Shown here: in pieces, positions 1 to 7,897 of the stretch
How positions within the stretch are numbered: position 1 is the stretch's first letter
Layout: every line of letters starts with the position of its first letter
From: DATJLY01 sp963729295
Lineage (GTDB): Bacteria > Pseudomonadota > Alphaproteobacteria > ATCC43930 > CGMCC-115725
Assembly (NCBI GenBank): GCA_963729295.1
Contig: CAVSNJ010000025.1
Span: 434,001-498,000 of the forward strand
DNA: 64,000 bases
Direction of reading: 5' to 3'
The notes under the pieces: generated by a model
The model's database searches: none
Told to the model about the DNA's origin: nothing
Seen by the model: only the letters and a program-made list of their open reading frames with translations
Made by a program: the position numbers and the translations under genes

Positions 1-1
1 A

Positions 2-3000
2 TCGGGCGTGCTGCTGCGCTACGACGGCGACATGTTCGAGACGGCGGCGGTGCACGGCATCCATCCGGATTTCGCCAAGGTCTGGCTAGCGGACCGTTTC
101 CGCATGTCGCCCGATACCAACATGGGCCGCATGCTCGCGACGCGCGATGTGGTGCACGATCTCGATCTCGCCGCGTCGCCCGGATACCTCGCCCGCTCGC
201 CCATGCCGGTGGCTGGCGTCGAGATTGGCGGAGTCCGGACCGGCATTCACGTACCGATGCTCAAGGAAGGCGCCGTGGTTGGCGCGTTCATCGTCCTGCG
301 CACGGAAGTGAGGGCGTTCGCCGACAAGCAGGTCGATCTCCTCAGGAACTTCGCGGCGCAGGCCGTCATCGCCATCGAGAACGCGCGGCTTCTGTCCGAG
401 CTGCGCGAAAGCCTCGACCGGCAGACCGCGACGTCCGAGGTGCTGAGTGTGATCTCGGCATCGCCAGGCGAATTGAAGCCGGTGTTCAACGTAATGCTGG
501 AGAACGCGCTGCGGCTCTGCGAATCACAAACCGGCATTTTGCTGCGATACGACGGCGAAGCATTCGAGACGATGGCGGATGTCGGGCTGCCCGAAGAATT
601 GGCGGATTATTGGCGACGCAATCGCATCTTCATGGGCCCCGAAACCAACATGGGCCGCATGCTTTCGACGAAGGACGTGGTCCACAATCTCGACCTCGCT
701 CAATCGCCCGGCTACCTCAGCCGTCTTTCCGTGCCGGTGCTGGCGGTCGAAGCCGGCGGTGTTCGTACCAACCTTTCCGTCCCGATGCTGAAGGATGACG
801 AAGTCGTTGGTGCGTTTATCACGTGGCGAACGGAAGTCCGCCCCTATACCGAGAAGCAGATTGAGCTCGTCGAGAATTTTGCCGCCCAGGCCGTCATCGC
901 CATCGAGAACGCGCGGCTTCTGTCCGAGCTGCGCGAAAGCCTGGACCGGCAGACGGCCACGTCCGAGGTACTGGGCGTGATCGCGTCGTCGCCGGGGCGG
1001 CTTGAGCCCGTGTTCGACACCATCCTCGAGAACGCGCTCCGGCTGTGCGAGACGGACACAGGGCACATCGCGCGCATCGTGGAAGGCGGGCTGCACGTTG
1101 TCGCATTGCGCGGTGCGCCAACGGAATTTGCGGAATTCGTGCGGGGGCGGACCGTGCGCGTGAGTCCGGGGACCCACGCGGGCCGCGCGATCGCGGAGAA
1201 GCGGCCAGTCGAGACCGCCGATCTGCGTCAGGCGCCGCAATATCTGGCGCGCAATCCGATGACCGTCGCGGCGGTCGAGCTGGCCGGGGTTCGGACGGTC
1301 CTCTACGTCCCGATCATCAGGGGCGAGGAGACGATCGGTCTCATCACGATCTATCGCCGCGATGTCCGTGCCTTCCTGCCGAAGCACATCGCCCTCGTCG
1401 AGAATTTCGCCAAGCAGGCCGTGATCGCCATCGAGAACGCGCGGCTCCTCTCCGAATTGCGCGAGAGCCTGGACCGGCAGACGGCGACGTCCGAGGTGCT
1501 CGGCGTCATCTCAGCTTCGCCGGGCGAGCTCGATCCTGTGTTCGCGGCCATGCTGGGTAGCGCCGTGCGGCTGTGCGAGGCGGCCCAGGGCGGGCTTTGG
1601 CGGATCGAGAACGGCACGCTCTATCGCCTGGCGGAGCGCAACCAGTCCACCATTGTCGCCGCGTTCCCGCAAGGGTTCGTGCCGCCGCCGGACTCGGCGC
1701 CCGGCCGGATGCTCGCGGCCAAGGCCACGGTCCATATCGGCGATCTCGTCCAGCTCTCGGACCCCGCCTCGCAGACTGCCGCCGCTGCGGGCGGCATCCG
1801 CACCGCGCTTTGGGTCCCGATGCTGCGTGACGAGGCGGTGGTCGGCGCCTTTAGCCTCGCCCGCAACGAGGTCCGCCCGTTCAACAATAAACAGGTCGAG
1901 TTGATCGAAAACTTCGCCGCCCAGGCGGTGATCGCCATCGAGAACGCGCGGCTCCTCTCCGAACTGCGCGAACGCACGGGCGAGCTCGCGCGCTCGGTCG
2001 AGGAATTGGGCGCGCTCGGCGAGGTGAGCCAGGCGGTCAATTCCTCGCTCGATCTCCAGACCGTGCTCACCACCATCGTCACCAATTCCGTGCGGCTCTC
2101 CGCGACCGACGCGGGTGCCATCTATGTCTATGACGAGGGGGCGGACGAGTTCGCGCTCCGCGCCACCTTCGGCATGGACGAGCGTCTCATCGCCGCGATC
2201 CGCGGCCAGCACATCCGCTTCGGCGCCGCCGGGATCGGCGAGGCGGCGGAACGGCGCGCGCCGGTGCAGATCCCCGATCTTCGCGCGGGCGAGCGGAGCG
2301 CCATCACCGAGATCATCGTCGAGGCCGGATTCCGCGCGCTTCTGGTGATGCCGCTCTTGCGGCCCGACCGCGTCGTCGGCGCGCTCGTCGTGCGCCGCCG
2401 CGCGCCCGGCGAATTTGCCGCCGCCACGGTCGATCTCCTGCAAACCTTGGCGGCGCAATCGGTCGCCGCGATCGAGAACGCGCGGCTCTTCGGCGAGATC
2501 GAGGAGAAGAGCCGCGAGCTTGTCATCGCGAGCCAGCACAAGTCGCAATTCCTCGCCAATATGAGCCACGAGTTGAGGACGCCGTTGAACGCGATCCTGG
2601 GATATACCGAGCTCATCCTCGACGACATCTATGGCGCAGCGCCGCCCAGGATGCGCGAGGTGATGGAGCGCGTGCAGACCAACGGCAAGCACCTCTTGGG
2701 TCTCATCAACGACGTGCTCGATCTTTCCAAGATCGAGGCGGGTCAGCTTACGCTTCAGCTCGCGCCCTATTCGGTGAAGGACATGCTGCAAGGCGTCTAT
2801 GTCGCGGTCGAGCCGCTCGCGTCCACCAAGAAGATCGCGCTGAAGCTCGATCTCGCGAAGGACTTGCCGGCGGCCAAGGGCGACGAGCGGCGGCTCTCGC
2901 AAGTCGTGTTGAACCTCGTCGGCAACGCCATCAAATTCACCGACGTAGGATCGGTCACGATCGCAGCGACCGCGGGAAGCGGCGCCGTCCTCGTCCAGGT

Positions 3001-3238
3001 CAAGGACACCGGACCCGGCATCGCCGCGGCCGATCAGCAGAAAATCTTCGAGGAGTTCCAGCAGGCCGACAATTCCGCGACCCGCGCCAAGGGCGGCACG
3101 GGATTGGGGCTCGCCATCTCGCGCCGCATCGTGGCGCTCCATGGCGGGCGACTGTGGGTCGAATCGGCGTTGGGGAAGGGCTCGACCTTCTCCGTTTCGC
3201 TGCCCGTCACCGTCGAGCGGCAGGTGGAGACCGCATGA
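2..3238 (+). CDS. Multi-GAF sensor histidine kinase (5' end outside window)
   Basis: The reading frame is open from the window edge, so the N-terminus is missing. The visible part (about 1,078 residues) has five GAF-type sensor domains in tandem, joined by nearly identical linkers containing AVIAIENARLLSELRE. A HisKA domain follows (MSHELRTPLNA, phospho-His near residue 854 counted from position 8), then a HATPase domain with DTGPGIA near residue 1000 and GGTGLGLAI near 1029. It should autophosphorylate and pass phosphate to the two receivers encoded directly downstream with ATGA overlaps. No transmembrane segment is visible, so the part seen looks cytoplasmic. The signal sensed is unknown; none of the GAF domains can be assigned a ligand from sequence. 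Confidence 0.93.
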   Translation, partial: SGVLLRYDGDMFETAAVHGIHPDFAKVWLADRFRMSPDTNMGRMLATRDVVHDLDLAASPGYLARSPMPVAGVEIGGVRTGIHVPMLKEGAVVGAFIVLRTEVRAFADKQVDLLRNFAAQAVIAIENARLLSELRESLDRQTATSEVLSVISASPGELKPVFNVMLENALRLCESQTGILLRYDGEAFETMADVGLPEELADYWRRNRIFMGPETNMGRMLSTKDVVHNLDLAQSPGYLSRLSVPVLAVEAGGVRTNLSVPMLKDDEVVGAFITWRTEVRPYTEKQIELVENFAAQAVIAIENARLLSELRESLDRQTATSEVLGVIASSPGRLEPVFDTILENALRLCETDTGHIARIVEGGLHVVALRGAPTEFAEFVRGRTVRVSPGTHAGRAIAEKRPVETADLRQAPQYLARNPMTVAAVELAGVRTVLYVPIIRGEETIGLITIYRRDVRAFLPKHIALVENFAKQAVIAIENARLLSELRESLDRQTATSEVLGVISASPGELDPVFAAMLGSAVRLCEAAQGGLWRIENGTLYRLAERNQSTIVAAFPQGFVPPPDSAPGRMLAAKATVHIGDLVQLSDPASQTAAAAGGIRTALWVPMLRDEAVVGAFSLARNEVRPFNNKQVELIENFAAQAVIAIENARLLSELRERTGELARSVEELGALGEVSQAVNSSLDLQTVLTTIVTNSVRLSATDAGAIYVYDEGADEFALRATFGMDERLIAAIRGQHIRFGAAGIGEAAERRAPVQIPDLRAGERSAITEIIVEAGFRALLVMPLLRPDRVVGALVVRRRAPGEFAAATVDLLQTLAAQSVAAIENARLFGEIEEKSRELVIASQHKSQFLANMSHELRTPLNAILGYTELILDDIYGAAPPRMREVMERVQTNGKHLLGLINDVLDLSKIEAGQLTLQLAPYSVKDMLQGVYVAVEPLASTKKIALKLDLAKDLPAAKGDERRLSQVVLNLVGNAIKFTDVGSVTIAATAGSGAVLVQVKDTGPGIAAADQQKIFEEFQQADNSATRAKGGTGLGLAISRRIVALHGGRLWVESALGKGSTFSVSLPVTVERQVETA
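361..2010 (+). repeat. Tandem GAF-domain coding repeats, about 528 bp period
   Basis: The linker-coding segment starting GGCCGTCATCGCCATC recurs at 361, 889, 1417 and (slightly changed) 1924. The first spacings are exactly 528 bp (176 codons) and the last is 507 bp. Linker DNA is far more conserved than the GAF cores between copies, which points to domain duplication with later homogenisation or selection on the linker helix. Confidence 0.85.
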
Positions 3239-3609
3239 CGCAGCGCATCCTGGTCGTCGAGGACCACGAGGACAACCGGCAGATCCTGCGCGATCTCCTG
3301 GGCTCCGCCGGCTACGAGATGGTCGAGGCGCATGACGGCGAATCGGCGCATCCGATGGCGTCGAAGGAAAAGCCCGACCTCATCCTCATGGACATCCAGC
3401 TTCCCGGCCTCGACGGCTACGAGGCGACGCGGCGCATCAAGGGCGATCCGGCGCTGAAGGCGATCCCGATCATCGTCGTCACGTCTTACGCGCTTTCGGG
3501 CGACGAGGCGAAGGCGCGCGAGGCGGGGTGCGACGATTACGTGGCGAAGCCCTATAGCCCGCGCCAGCTTCTTGCCAAGATCCGCCATTACCTGGCGGGC
3601 GCGCCATGA
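3235..3609 (+). CDS. Single-domain response regulator (DivK-like)
   Basis: A 124-residue stand-alone receiver. It has the acidic pocket at E9-D10, the phospho-acceptor Asp at residue 53 in LILMDIQLPG, and the late Lys in YVAKPYSP. There is no output domain, so it works by protein contact or as a phosphate shuttle, like DivK/CheY-type proteins. ATG 3235 overlaps the kinase stop (ATGA) with a purine-rich GGTGGAG upstream, which fixes the start in preference to longer in-frame extensions. The next gene again overlaps by ATGA, so the three genes form one translationally coupled operon. Confidence 0.93.
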   Translation: MTQRILVVEDHEDNRQILRDLLGSAGYEMVEAHDGESAHPMASKEKPDLILMDIQLPGLDGYEATRRIKGDPALKAIPIIVVTSYALSGDEAKAREAGCDDYVAKPYSPRQLLAKIRHYLAGAP

Positions 3610-4718
3610 ACGATCCGCCGCTCCTTCTCGTCGTCGACGACAACGAGGCCAATCGCGATATCCTGGCGACGCGGCTTGCGGCGAACAATTACCGCATCGT
3701 CATGGCGGCGGATGGCGAGGAGGCGCTCGCTGCGACCTATGCCGAGAAGCCCGATCTCATCCTGCTCGACGTGATGATGCCGAAGCTCGACGGGATCGAA
3801 GTGTGCCGCCGCCTCAAGGCCGATCCTTCCTTGCCCTTCACGCCGATCATCCTGGTGACGGCGAAGGGCGACACCAAGGACGTGGTGCAGGGGCTTGACG
3901 CCGGCGCCGACGAATATCTGACGAAGCCGATCGATCAGGGAGCGCTCGTCGCGCGCGTGCGCTCGGTGCTGCGCCTGAAGCAGCTCCACGACGAGGTCGC
4001 GCGCCAGGCGGCGGAACTGAAGGACTGGACCGCGACGCTCGAGGCGCGCGTCGCGGCACAGCTTTCGGAATTGGAGCGCGCGAGCCGGCTCAAACGCTTC
4101 CTCGCGCCGCAGATCGCCAACGCCATCGCGTCGGGCGACGAGCGCGCGCTCGAGGGCCATCGCCGCGACGTCACGGTCGTGTTCTGCGACCTGCGCGGCT
4201 TCACCGCGTTTTCCGAAGGCGCCGAGCCCGAGGAGGTGATCGCGGTGCTGCGCGAGTATCACAAATCGCTCGGCGAACTCATCCAGCACCACGAAGGCAC
4301 GCTCGAACGCTTCACCGGCGACGGCGTGATGGTGTTCTTCAACGACCCGATCCCGTGCCTCGATCCCGCCCTGCGCGCCGTGCGCATGGCGGTGGCGATG
4401 CGCCAGCGCGTCGACGAGCTCGCCAAGACCTGGCGCAAATACGGCTATGCCCTGGGCTTCGGCGTCGGCATCGCGCATGGCTATGCGACGTTGGGGCGGA
4501 TCGGCTTTGCGGAACGCTCGGACTATGCCGCCGTGGGCTCGGTCGTGAACCTCGCGGCACGGCTCTGCGGCGAGGCGGCAAGCGGCCAGATCATCATCGA
4601 GCGCAAGGTGCTGGTCGCGATCGAGGAGTTGGCCGAGACCGAGGAGCTGGGCGCACTCGAGCTCAAGGGCTTCCACCGCCCCGTGCCCGCTTTCAACATC
4701 GTGCGGCTGAAGGAGTGA
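3606..4718 (+). CDS. Response regulator fused to class III adenylate cyclase
   Basis: 370 residues: receiver domain 1-120 (phospho-acceptor D55 in LILLDVMMPK), a helical linker of about 50 residues, and a class III nucleotide cyclase domain from about 190. Both metal Asp residues are visible (D195 in VFCDLRGFTAF, D239 in FTGDGVMVFF). The transition-state Asn/Arg pair is in VNLAARL, and the Asp in SDYAAVG is the residue type linked with ATP rather than GTP use. It should make cAMP under control of phosphorylation by the upstream kinase. The start overlaps the previous stop (ATGA). A CRP-type regulator and CRP-like palindromes lie elsewhere in the window. Confidence 0.9.
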   Translation: MNDPPLLLVVDDNEANRDILATRLAANNYRIVMAADGEEALAATYAEKPDLILLDVMMPKLDGIEVCRRLKADPSLPFTPIILVTAKGDTKDVVQGLDAGADEYLTKPIDQGALVARVRSVLRLKQLHDEVARQAAELKDWTATLEARVAAQLSELERASRLKRFLAPQIANAIASGDERALEGHRRDVTVVFCDLRGFTAFSEGAEPEEVIAVLREYHKSLGELIQHHEGTLERFTGDGVMVFFNDPIPCLDPALRAVRMAVAMRQRVDELAKTWRKYGYALGFGVGIAHGYATLGRIGFAERSDYAAVGSVVNLAARLCGEAASGQIIIERKVLVAIEELAETEELGALELKGFHRPVPAFNIVRLKE

Positions 4719-4741
4719 GATCGCTGCGATAGCAATCTCAC
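4715..4741 (+). terminator. Hairpin at the end of the kinase-cyclase operon
   Basis: GTGAGATCGCT and AGCAATCTCAC pair over 11 bases with one mismatch around a 5-base loop. The stop codon of the cyclase lies inside the stem. No T-run follows, so termination is a guess; it ends only 6 bases before the TA that flanks the first IS copy. Confidence 0.4.
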
Positions 4742-4762
4742 GCCGCCTAGAGCGTGATCGCC

Positions 4763-5329
4763 TTAAGCTGAAGCATATCCTGAGTTTGCGAGATAGTTGG
4801 CGCATTCCTGTGGCGTGAAGGCGTCGAGCAGCTTGCCGATGCGTTGCCAGGTCGCGGTGATGGTTCGCTCGGCGGCCTTTCGCAGGAGCGCTTTGAGCTT
4901 CGCTAACACCTGCTCGATCGGGTTGAGGTCCGGCGAGTAGGGCGGCAGGAAGAAGAGCCTTGCGCCGGCGGCGCGGAGGATGCTTCGGATGACGCGGCCC
5001 TTGTGACTGCCGAGATTGTCCATGACGACGATGTCGCCGGGGGCCAGCGTCGGCACAAGAAACTGCTCGACATAGGCGCGGAAGCTCAGGCCGTTGATGG
5101 GGCCGTCAAGCACGCACGGCGCATCGATGCGGTCGTTACGCAGCGCGGCGAGGAAGGTCAGCGTTCGCCATCGTCCATGCGGGACCTTGGCGACGAGCCG
5201 CTTGCCCCTGGCGCAGCGGCTATGGGTGCGGGTCATGTTGGTCTTGGCCCAGGTCTCGTCGATGAAGACGAGGCGCTTGGGATCAAGCCTGCCCTGATAC
5301 GTCTTCCAGCGGGCGCGCCGGCGCGCCAC
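4763..5329 (-). CDS. IS630 transposase, C-terminal DDE frame (copy A)
   Basis: Catalytic half of the transposase. The DDE triad is complete: Asp in FIDETWAKTN, Asp in VMDNLGSHKG, and Glu in YSPDLNPIEQ. In intact single-frame relatives this half is joined to the N-terminal frame through FKKSLHASEQDRPDV, and those residues are present here in this frame across the A8 tract. A fused protein would therefore need a one-base frame change, by transcript slippage or ribosomal shift. It differs from copy C by a patch of eight substitutions near its start. Confidence 0.85.
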   Translation of the reverse strand: MARRRARWKTYQGRLDPKRLVFIDETWAKTNMTRTHSRCARGKRLVAKVPHGRWRTLTFLAALRNDRIDAPCVLDGPINGLSFRAYVEQFLVPTLAPGDIVVMDNLGSHKGRVIRSILRAAGARLFFLPPYSPDLNPIEQVLAKLKALLRKAAERTITATWQRIGKLLDAFTPQECANYLANSGYASA

Positions 5330-5687
5330 GTCGGGGCGATCCTGCTCGCTGGCGTGCAGGCTTTTTTTTGAAGCTGATCCCCTCGTGCTCGTAGAAGTGC
5401 CAGACCGCGAAATAGCTTACGGCGATCCCGCGCGCCGCGAGCTCGGCAACGAGCGCCCGCAACGTCAGGTCGGGGCGCGCCGCGATCCGCGCCAGAAGCC
5501 AGTCGCGCTCGCCCGCCAGAGCCAACCGACGATAGCCGCCCATCCGCTTCGCCGCCGCGCTGCCCGTCGCGCGGAACCGCTGCGACCACTTCACGACACT
5601 CGCCACGCTGACCCCGAACCGCACCGCCACCGCGCGACAGCTCTCACCCGCCATCACCCGGCTCACCACACGTTCTCGAAGATCCAA
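5283..5687 (-). CDS. IS630 transposase, N-terminal frame (copy A)
   Basis: Encodes the helix-turn-helix DNA-binding half: LRERVVSRVMAGES, then SVASVVKWSQRF and a second winged-helix segment. The frame runs into an eight-A tract (T8 at 5362-5369 on the plus strand) where FKK would continue into the catalytic half if one base were skipped. An ATG at 5705 is followed after one codon by TGA, so initiation must use the TTG at 5687 or a few N-terminal residues are lost. Copy B lacks this stop. Copy A and copy C share it. Confidence 0.8.
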   Translation of the reverse strand: MDLRERVVSRVMAGESCRAVAVRFGVSVASVVKWSQRFRATGSAAAKRMGGYRRLALAGERDWLLARIAARPDLTLRALVAELAARGIAVSYFAVWHFYEHEGISFKKKPARQRAGSPRRGAPARPLEDVSGQA

Positions 5688-5891
5688 GGAATAGGGTCAA
5701 CTCATCGATGCTGGCCCCCAATCCCAGCCAGCACCTTGAATCAGAAACCAGCGTCCCTGGGAATCCCTAAAAGCGATTCAGCCAAAATCATCCCTTAGAG
5801 CATGATTTTACCGTTTCGAATCGATTTGGGATTCCCGACTCGGGGTCATTTCTGATTCAAGATGCTGGCTGGGGGACGGAGGCCAGCATGG

Positions 5892-6314
5892 ATGCCGAGA
5901 GCCTATTCACTCGACCTTCGCGAGCGCGTCGTTGCGGCGGTGGCGGCCGGGGAGAGTTGCCGCGCTGTCGCCATGACCTTCAAGGTCAGCGTCGCGAGCG
6001 TGGTGAAGTGGTCGCAGCGGTTTCGTACTACCGGCAGCGCGGCGGCGAAGCCGGTAGGCGGTGTGCGGCGAAACTCCTTGGGCGGCCAGCGCGACTGGCT
6101 CCTGGCGCGGATCGCGGTCTCGCCTGACGTGACATTGCGGGGCCTGGTGGCCGACCTGGCGGAACACGGCGTGAGATCGAGCTACTACGCGGTCTGGCTG
6201 TTCTTCGCGCGGGAAGGCATCAGCTTCAAAAAAAAGCCTGCACGCCAGCGAGCAGGATCGCCCCGACGTGGCGCGCCGCCGCGCGCGCTGGAAGGCGCAC
6301 CAGGGAAAGCTTGA
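5892..6314 (+). CDS. IS630 transposase, N-terminal frame (copy B)
   Basis: Helix-turn-helix half of the transposase, starting MPRAYSLDLRERVV at ATG 5892. A further in-frame ATG at 5862 is less likely because family members start with this PRAYSLDLR motif. It ends beyond an eight-A tract at 6228-6235 in the same sequence context as copies A and C. No early stop is present, unlike those copies. Confidence 0.82.
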   Translation: MPRAYSLDLRERVVAAVAAGESCRAVAMTFKVSVASVVKWSQRFRTTGSAAAKPVGGVRRNSLGGQRDWLLARIAVSPDVTLRGLVADLAEHGVRSSYYAVWLFFAREGISFKKKPARQRAGSPRRGAPPRALEGAPGKA

Positions 6315-6834
6315 TCCCAGGCGGCTCGTCTTCATCGACGAGACCTGGGCCAAGACCAACATGACGCGCAGCCACGGACGTTGCGCCAAGGGTCGGCGGC
6401 TCGTTGCCAAGGTGCCGCACGGACGCTGGCGAACGCTCACCTTCCTCGCCGCCCTGCGCCACGACCGGATCGACGCGCCCTGCGTGCTCGACGGCCCGAT
6501 CAATGGCCTGAGCTTCCGCGCCTACGTCGAGCAGTTCCTGGTGCCGACGCTCGCGCCCGGCGACATCGTCATCATGGACAACCTTGGCAGCCATAAGGGC
6601 CAGCTCGTGCGACGCGCCATCCGCACCGCCGGCGCCAGGCTCTTCTTCCTGCCACCCTACTCGCCCGACCTAAACCCGATCGAGCAGGTCTTCGCGAAGC
6701 TCAAGACACTGCTACGCAAAGCTGCCGAGCGAACCATCACCGCCACTTGGCAGCGCGTCGGCCAACTCCTCGACGCCTTCACGCCACAGGAATGCGCAAA
6801 CTACCTGCGTAACTCAGGTTACGCTTCAACGTGA
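6268..6834 (+). CDS. IS630 transposase, C-terminal DDE frame (copy B)
   Basis: Catalytic half with the complete DDE triad (FIDETW, IMDNLGSHKG, YSPDLNPIEQ). It lies in the +1 frame relative to the N-terminal half. Reading one fewer A in the A8 tract gives the continuous family sequence FKKSLHASEQDRP. The listed start is a GTG inside that segment and may not be used on its own. Confidence 0.85.
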   Translation: MARRRARWKAHQGKLDPRRLVFIDETWAKTNMTRSHGRCAKGRRLVAKVPHGRWRTLTFLAALRHDRIDAPCVLDGPINGLSFRAYVEQFLVPTLAPGDIVIMDNLGSHKGQLVRRAIRTAGARLFFLPPYSPDLNPIEQVFAKLKTLLRKAAERTITATWQRVGQLLDAFTPQECANYLRNSGYAST

Positions 6835-6862
6835 GAAGATCGCGCTCTAGAGCGTGATCGCC

Positions 6863-7429
6863 TTAAGCTGAAGCATATCCTGAGTTTGCGAGATAGTTGG
6901 CGCATTCCTGTGGCGTGAAGGCGTCGAGCAGCTTGCCGATGCGTTGCCAGGTCGCGGTGATGGTTCGCTCGGCGGCCTTTCGCAGGAGCGCTTTGAGCTT
7001 CGCTAACACCTGCTCGATCGGGTTGAGGTCCGGCGAGTAGGGCGGCAGGAAGAAGAACCTTGCGCCGGCGGCGCGGAGGATGCTTCGGATGACGCGGCCC
7101 TTGTGACTGCCGAGATTGTCCATGACGACGATGTCGCCGGGGGCCAGCGTCGGCACAAGAAACTGCTCGACATAGGCGCGGAAGCTCAGGCCGTTGATGG
7201 GGCCGTCAAGCACGCACGGCGCATCGATGCGGTCGTTACGCAGCGCGGCGAGGAAGGTCAGCGTTCGCCATCGTCCATGCGGGACCTTGGCGACGAGCCG
7301 CTTGCCCCTGGCGCAGCGGCTATGGGTGCGGGTCATGTTGGTCTTGGCCCAGGTCTCGTCGATGAAGACGAGGCGCCTGGGATCAAGCTTTCCCTGGTGC
7401 GCCTTCCAGCGCGCGCGGCGGCGCGCCAC
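6863..7429 (-). CDS. IS630 transposase, C-terminal DDE frame (copy C)
   Basis: Complete DDE catalytic half. The first 20 or so codons (RWKAHQGKLDPRR) match copy B rather than copy A, while the rest (MTRTHSRCARGKRL) matches copy A. One further point difference from A is seen (7057 versus 4957), changing Leu to Phe in RFFFLPPYSPD. Confidence 0.85.
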   Translation of the reverse strand: MARRRARWKAHQGKLDPRRLVFIDETWAKTNMTRTHSRCARGKRLVAKVPHGRWRTLTFLAALRNDRIDAPCVLDGPINGLSFRAYVEQFLVPTLAPGDIVVMDNLGSHKGRVIRSILRAAGARFFFLPPYSPDLNPIEQVLAKLKALLRKAAERTITATWQRIGKLLDAFTPQECANYLANSGYASA

Positions 7430-7787
7430 GTCGGGGCGATCCTGCTCGCTGGCGTGCAGGCTTTTTTTTGAAGCTGATCCCCTCGTGCTCGTAGAAGTGC
7501 CAGACCGCGAAATAGCTTACGGCGATCCCGCGCGCCGCGAGCTCGGCAACGAGCGCCCGCAACGTCAGGTCGGGGCGCGCCGCGATCCGCGCCAGAAGCC
7601 AGTCGCGCTCGCCCGCCAGAGCCAACCGACGATAGCCGCCCATCCGCTTCGCCGCCGCGCTGCCCGTCGCGCGGAACCGCTGCGACCACTTCACGACACT
7701 CGCCACGCTGACCCCGAACCGCACCGCCACCGCGCGACAGCTCTCACCCGCCATCACCCGGCTCACCACACGTTCTCGAAGATCCAA
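7383..7787 (-). CDS. IS630 transposase, N-terminal frame (copy C)
   Basis: Same helix-turn-helix half as copy A over nearly all its length, with the same TTG start (7787), the same ATG-AGT-TGA upstream, and the same A8 tract (T8 at 7462-7469). Only the tail beyond the A8 tract, which overlaps the catalytic frame, differs from A. Confidence 0.8.
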   Translation of the reverse strand: MDLRERVVSRVMAGESCRAVAVRFGVSVASVVKWSQRFRATGSAAAKRMGGYRRLALAGERDWLLARIAARPDLTLRALVAELAARGIAVSYFAVWHFYEHEGISFKKKPARQRAGSPRRGAPPRALEGAPGKA

Positions 7788-7897
7788 GGAATAGGGTCAA
7801 CTCATCGATGCTGGCCCCCAATCCCAGCCAGCACCTTGAATCAGAAACCAGCGTCCCTGGGAATCCCTAAAAGCAATTCAGCCAAAATAATCACGCT

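Larger units (their letters stand above)
4750..5795 (-). mobile_element. IS630-family insertion sequence, copy A
   Basis: The left terminus GAGCGTGATCGCC follows the TA at 4748-4749. The element is about 99% identical to copy C, 2,100 bp to the right, in direct orientation. Its right end (before the TA at 5796-5797) has lost the terminal ATCACGCTC seen in copy C and ends ATCATCCCT instead. It carries two overlapping transposase frames on the minus strand. With one terminus damaged it is probably not mobile by itself. Confidence 0.88.
5798..6847 (+). mobile_element. IS630-family insertion sequence, copy B (divergent, inverted)
   Basis: Termini are GAGCATGATTTTACC on the left and ATCGCGCTC on the right, flanked by TA at 5796-5797 and 6848-6849. 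Each TA is shared with the neighbouring copy A or C, so the three elements abut with no other DNA between them. It is in opposite orientation and clearly diverged from A and C in the N-terminal transposase frame, but close to them in the catalytic frame. Confidence 0.87.
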
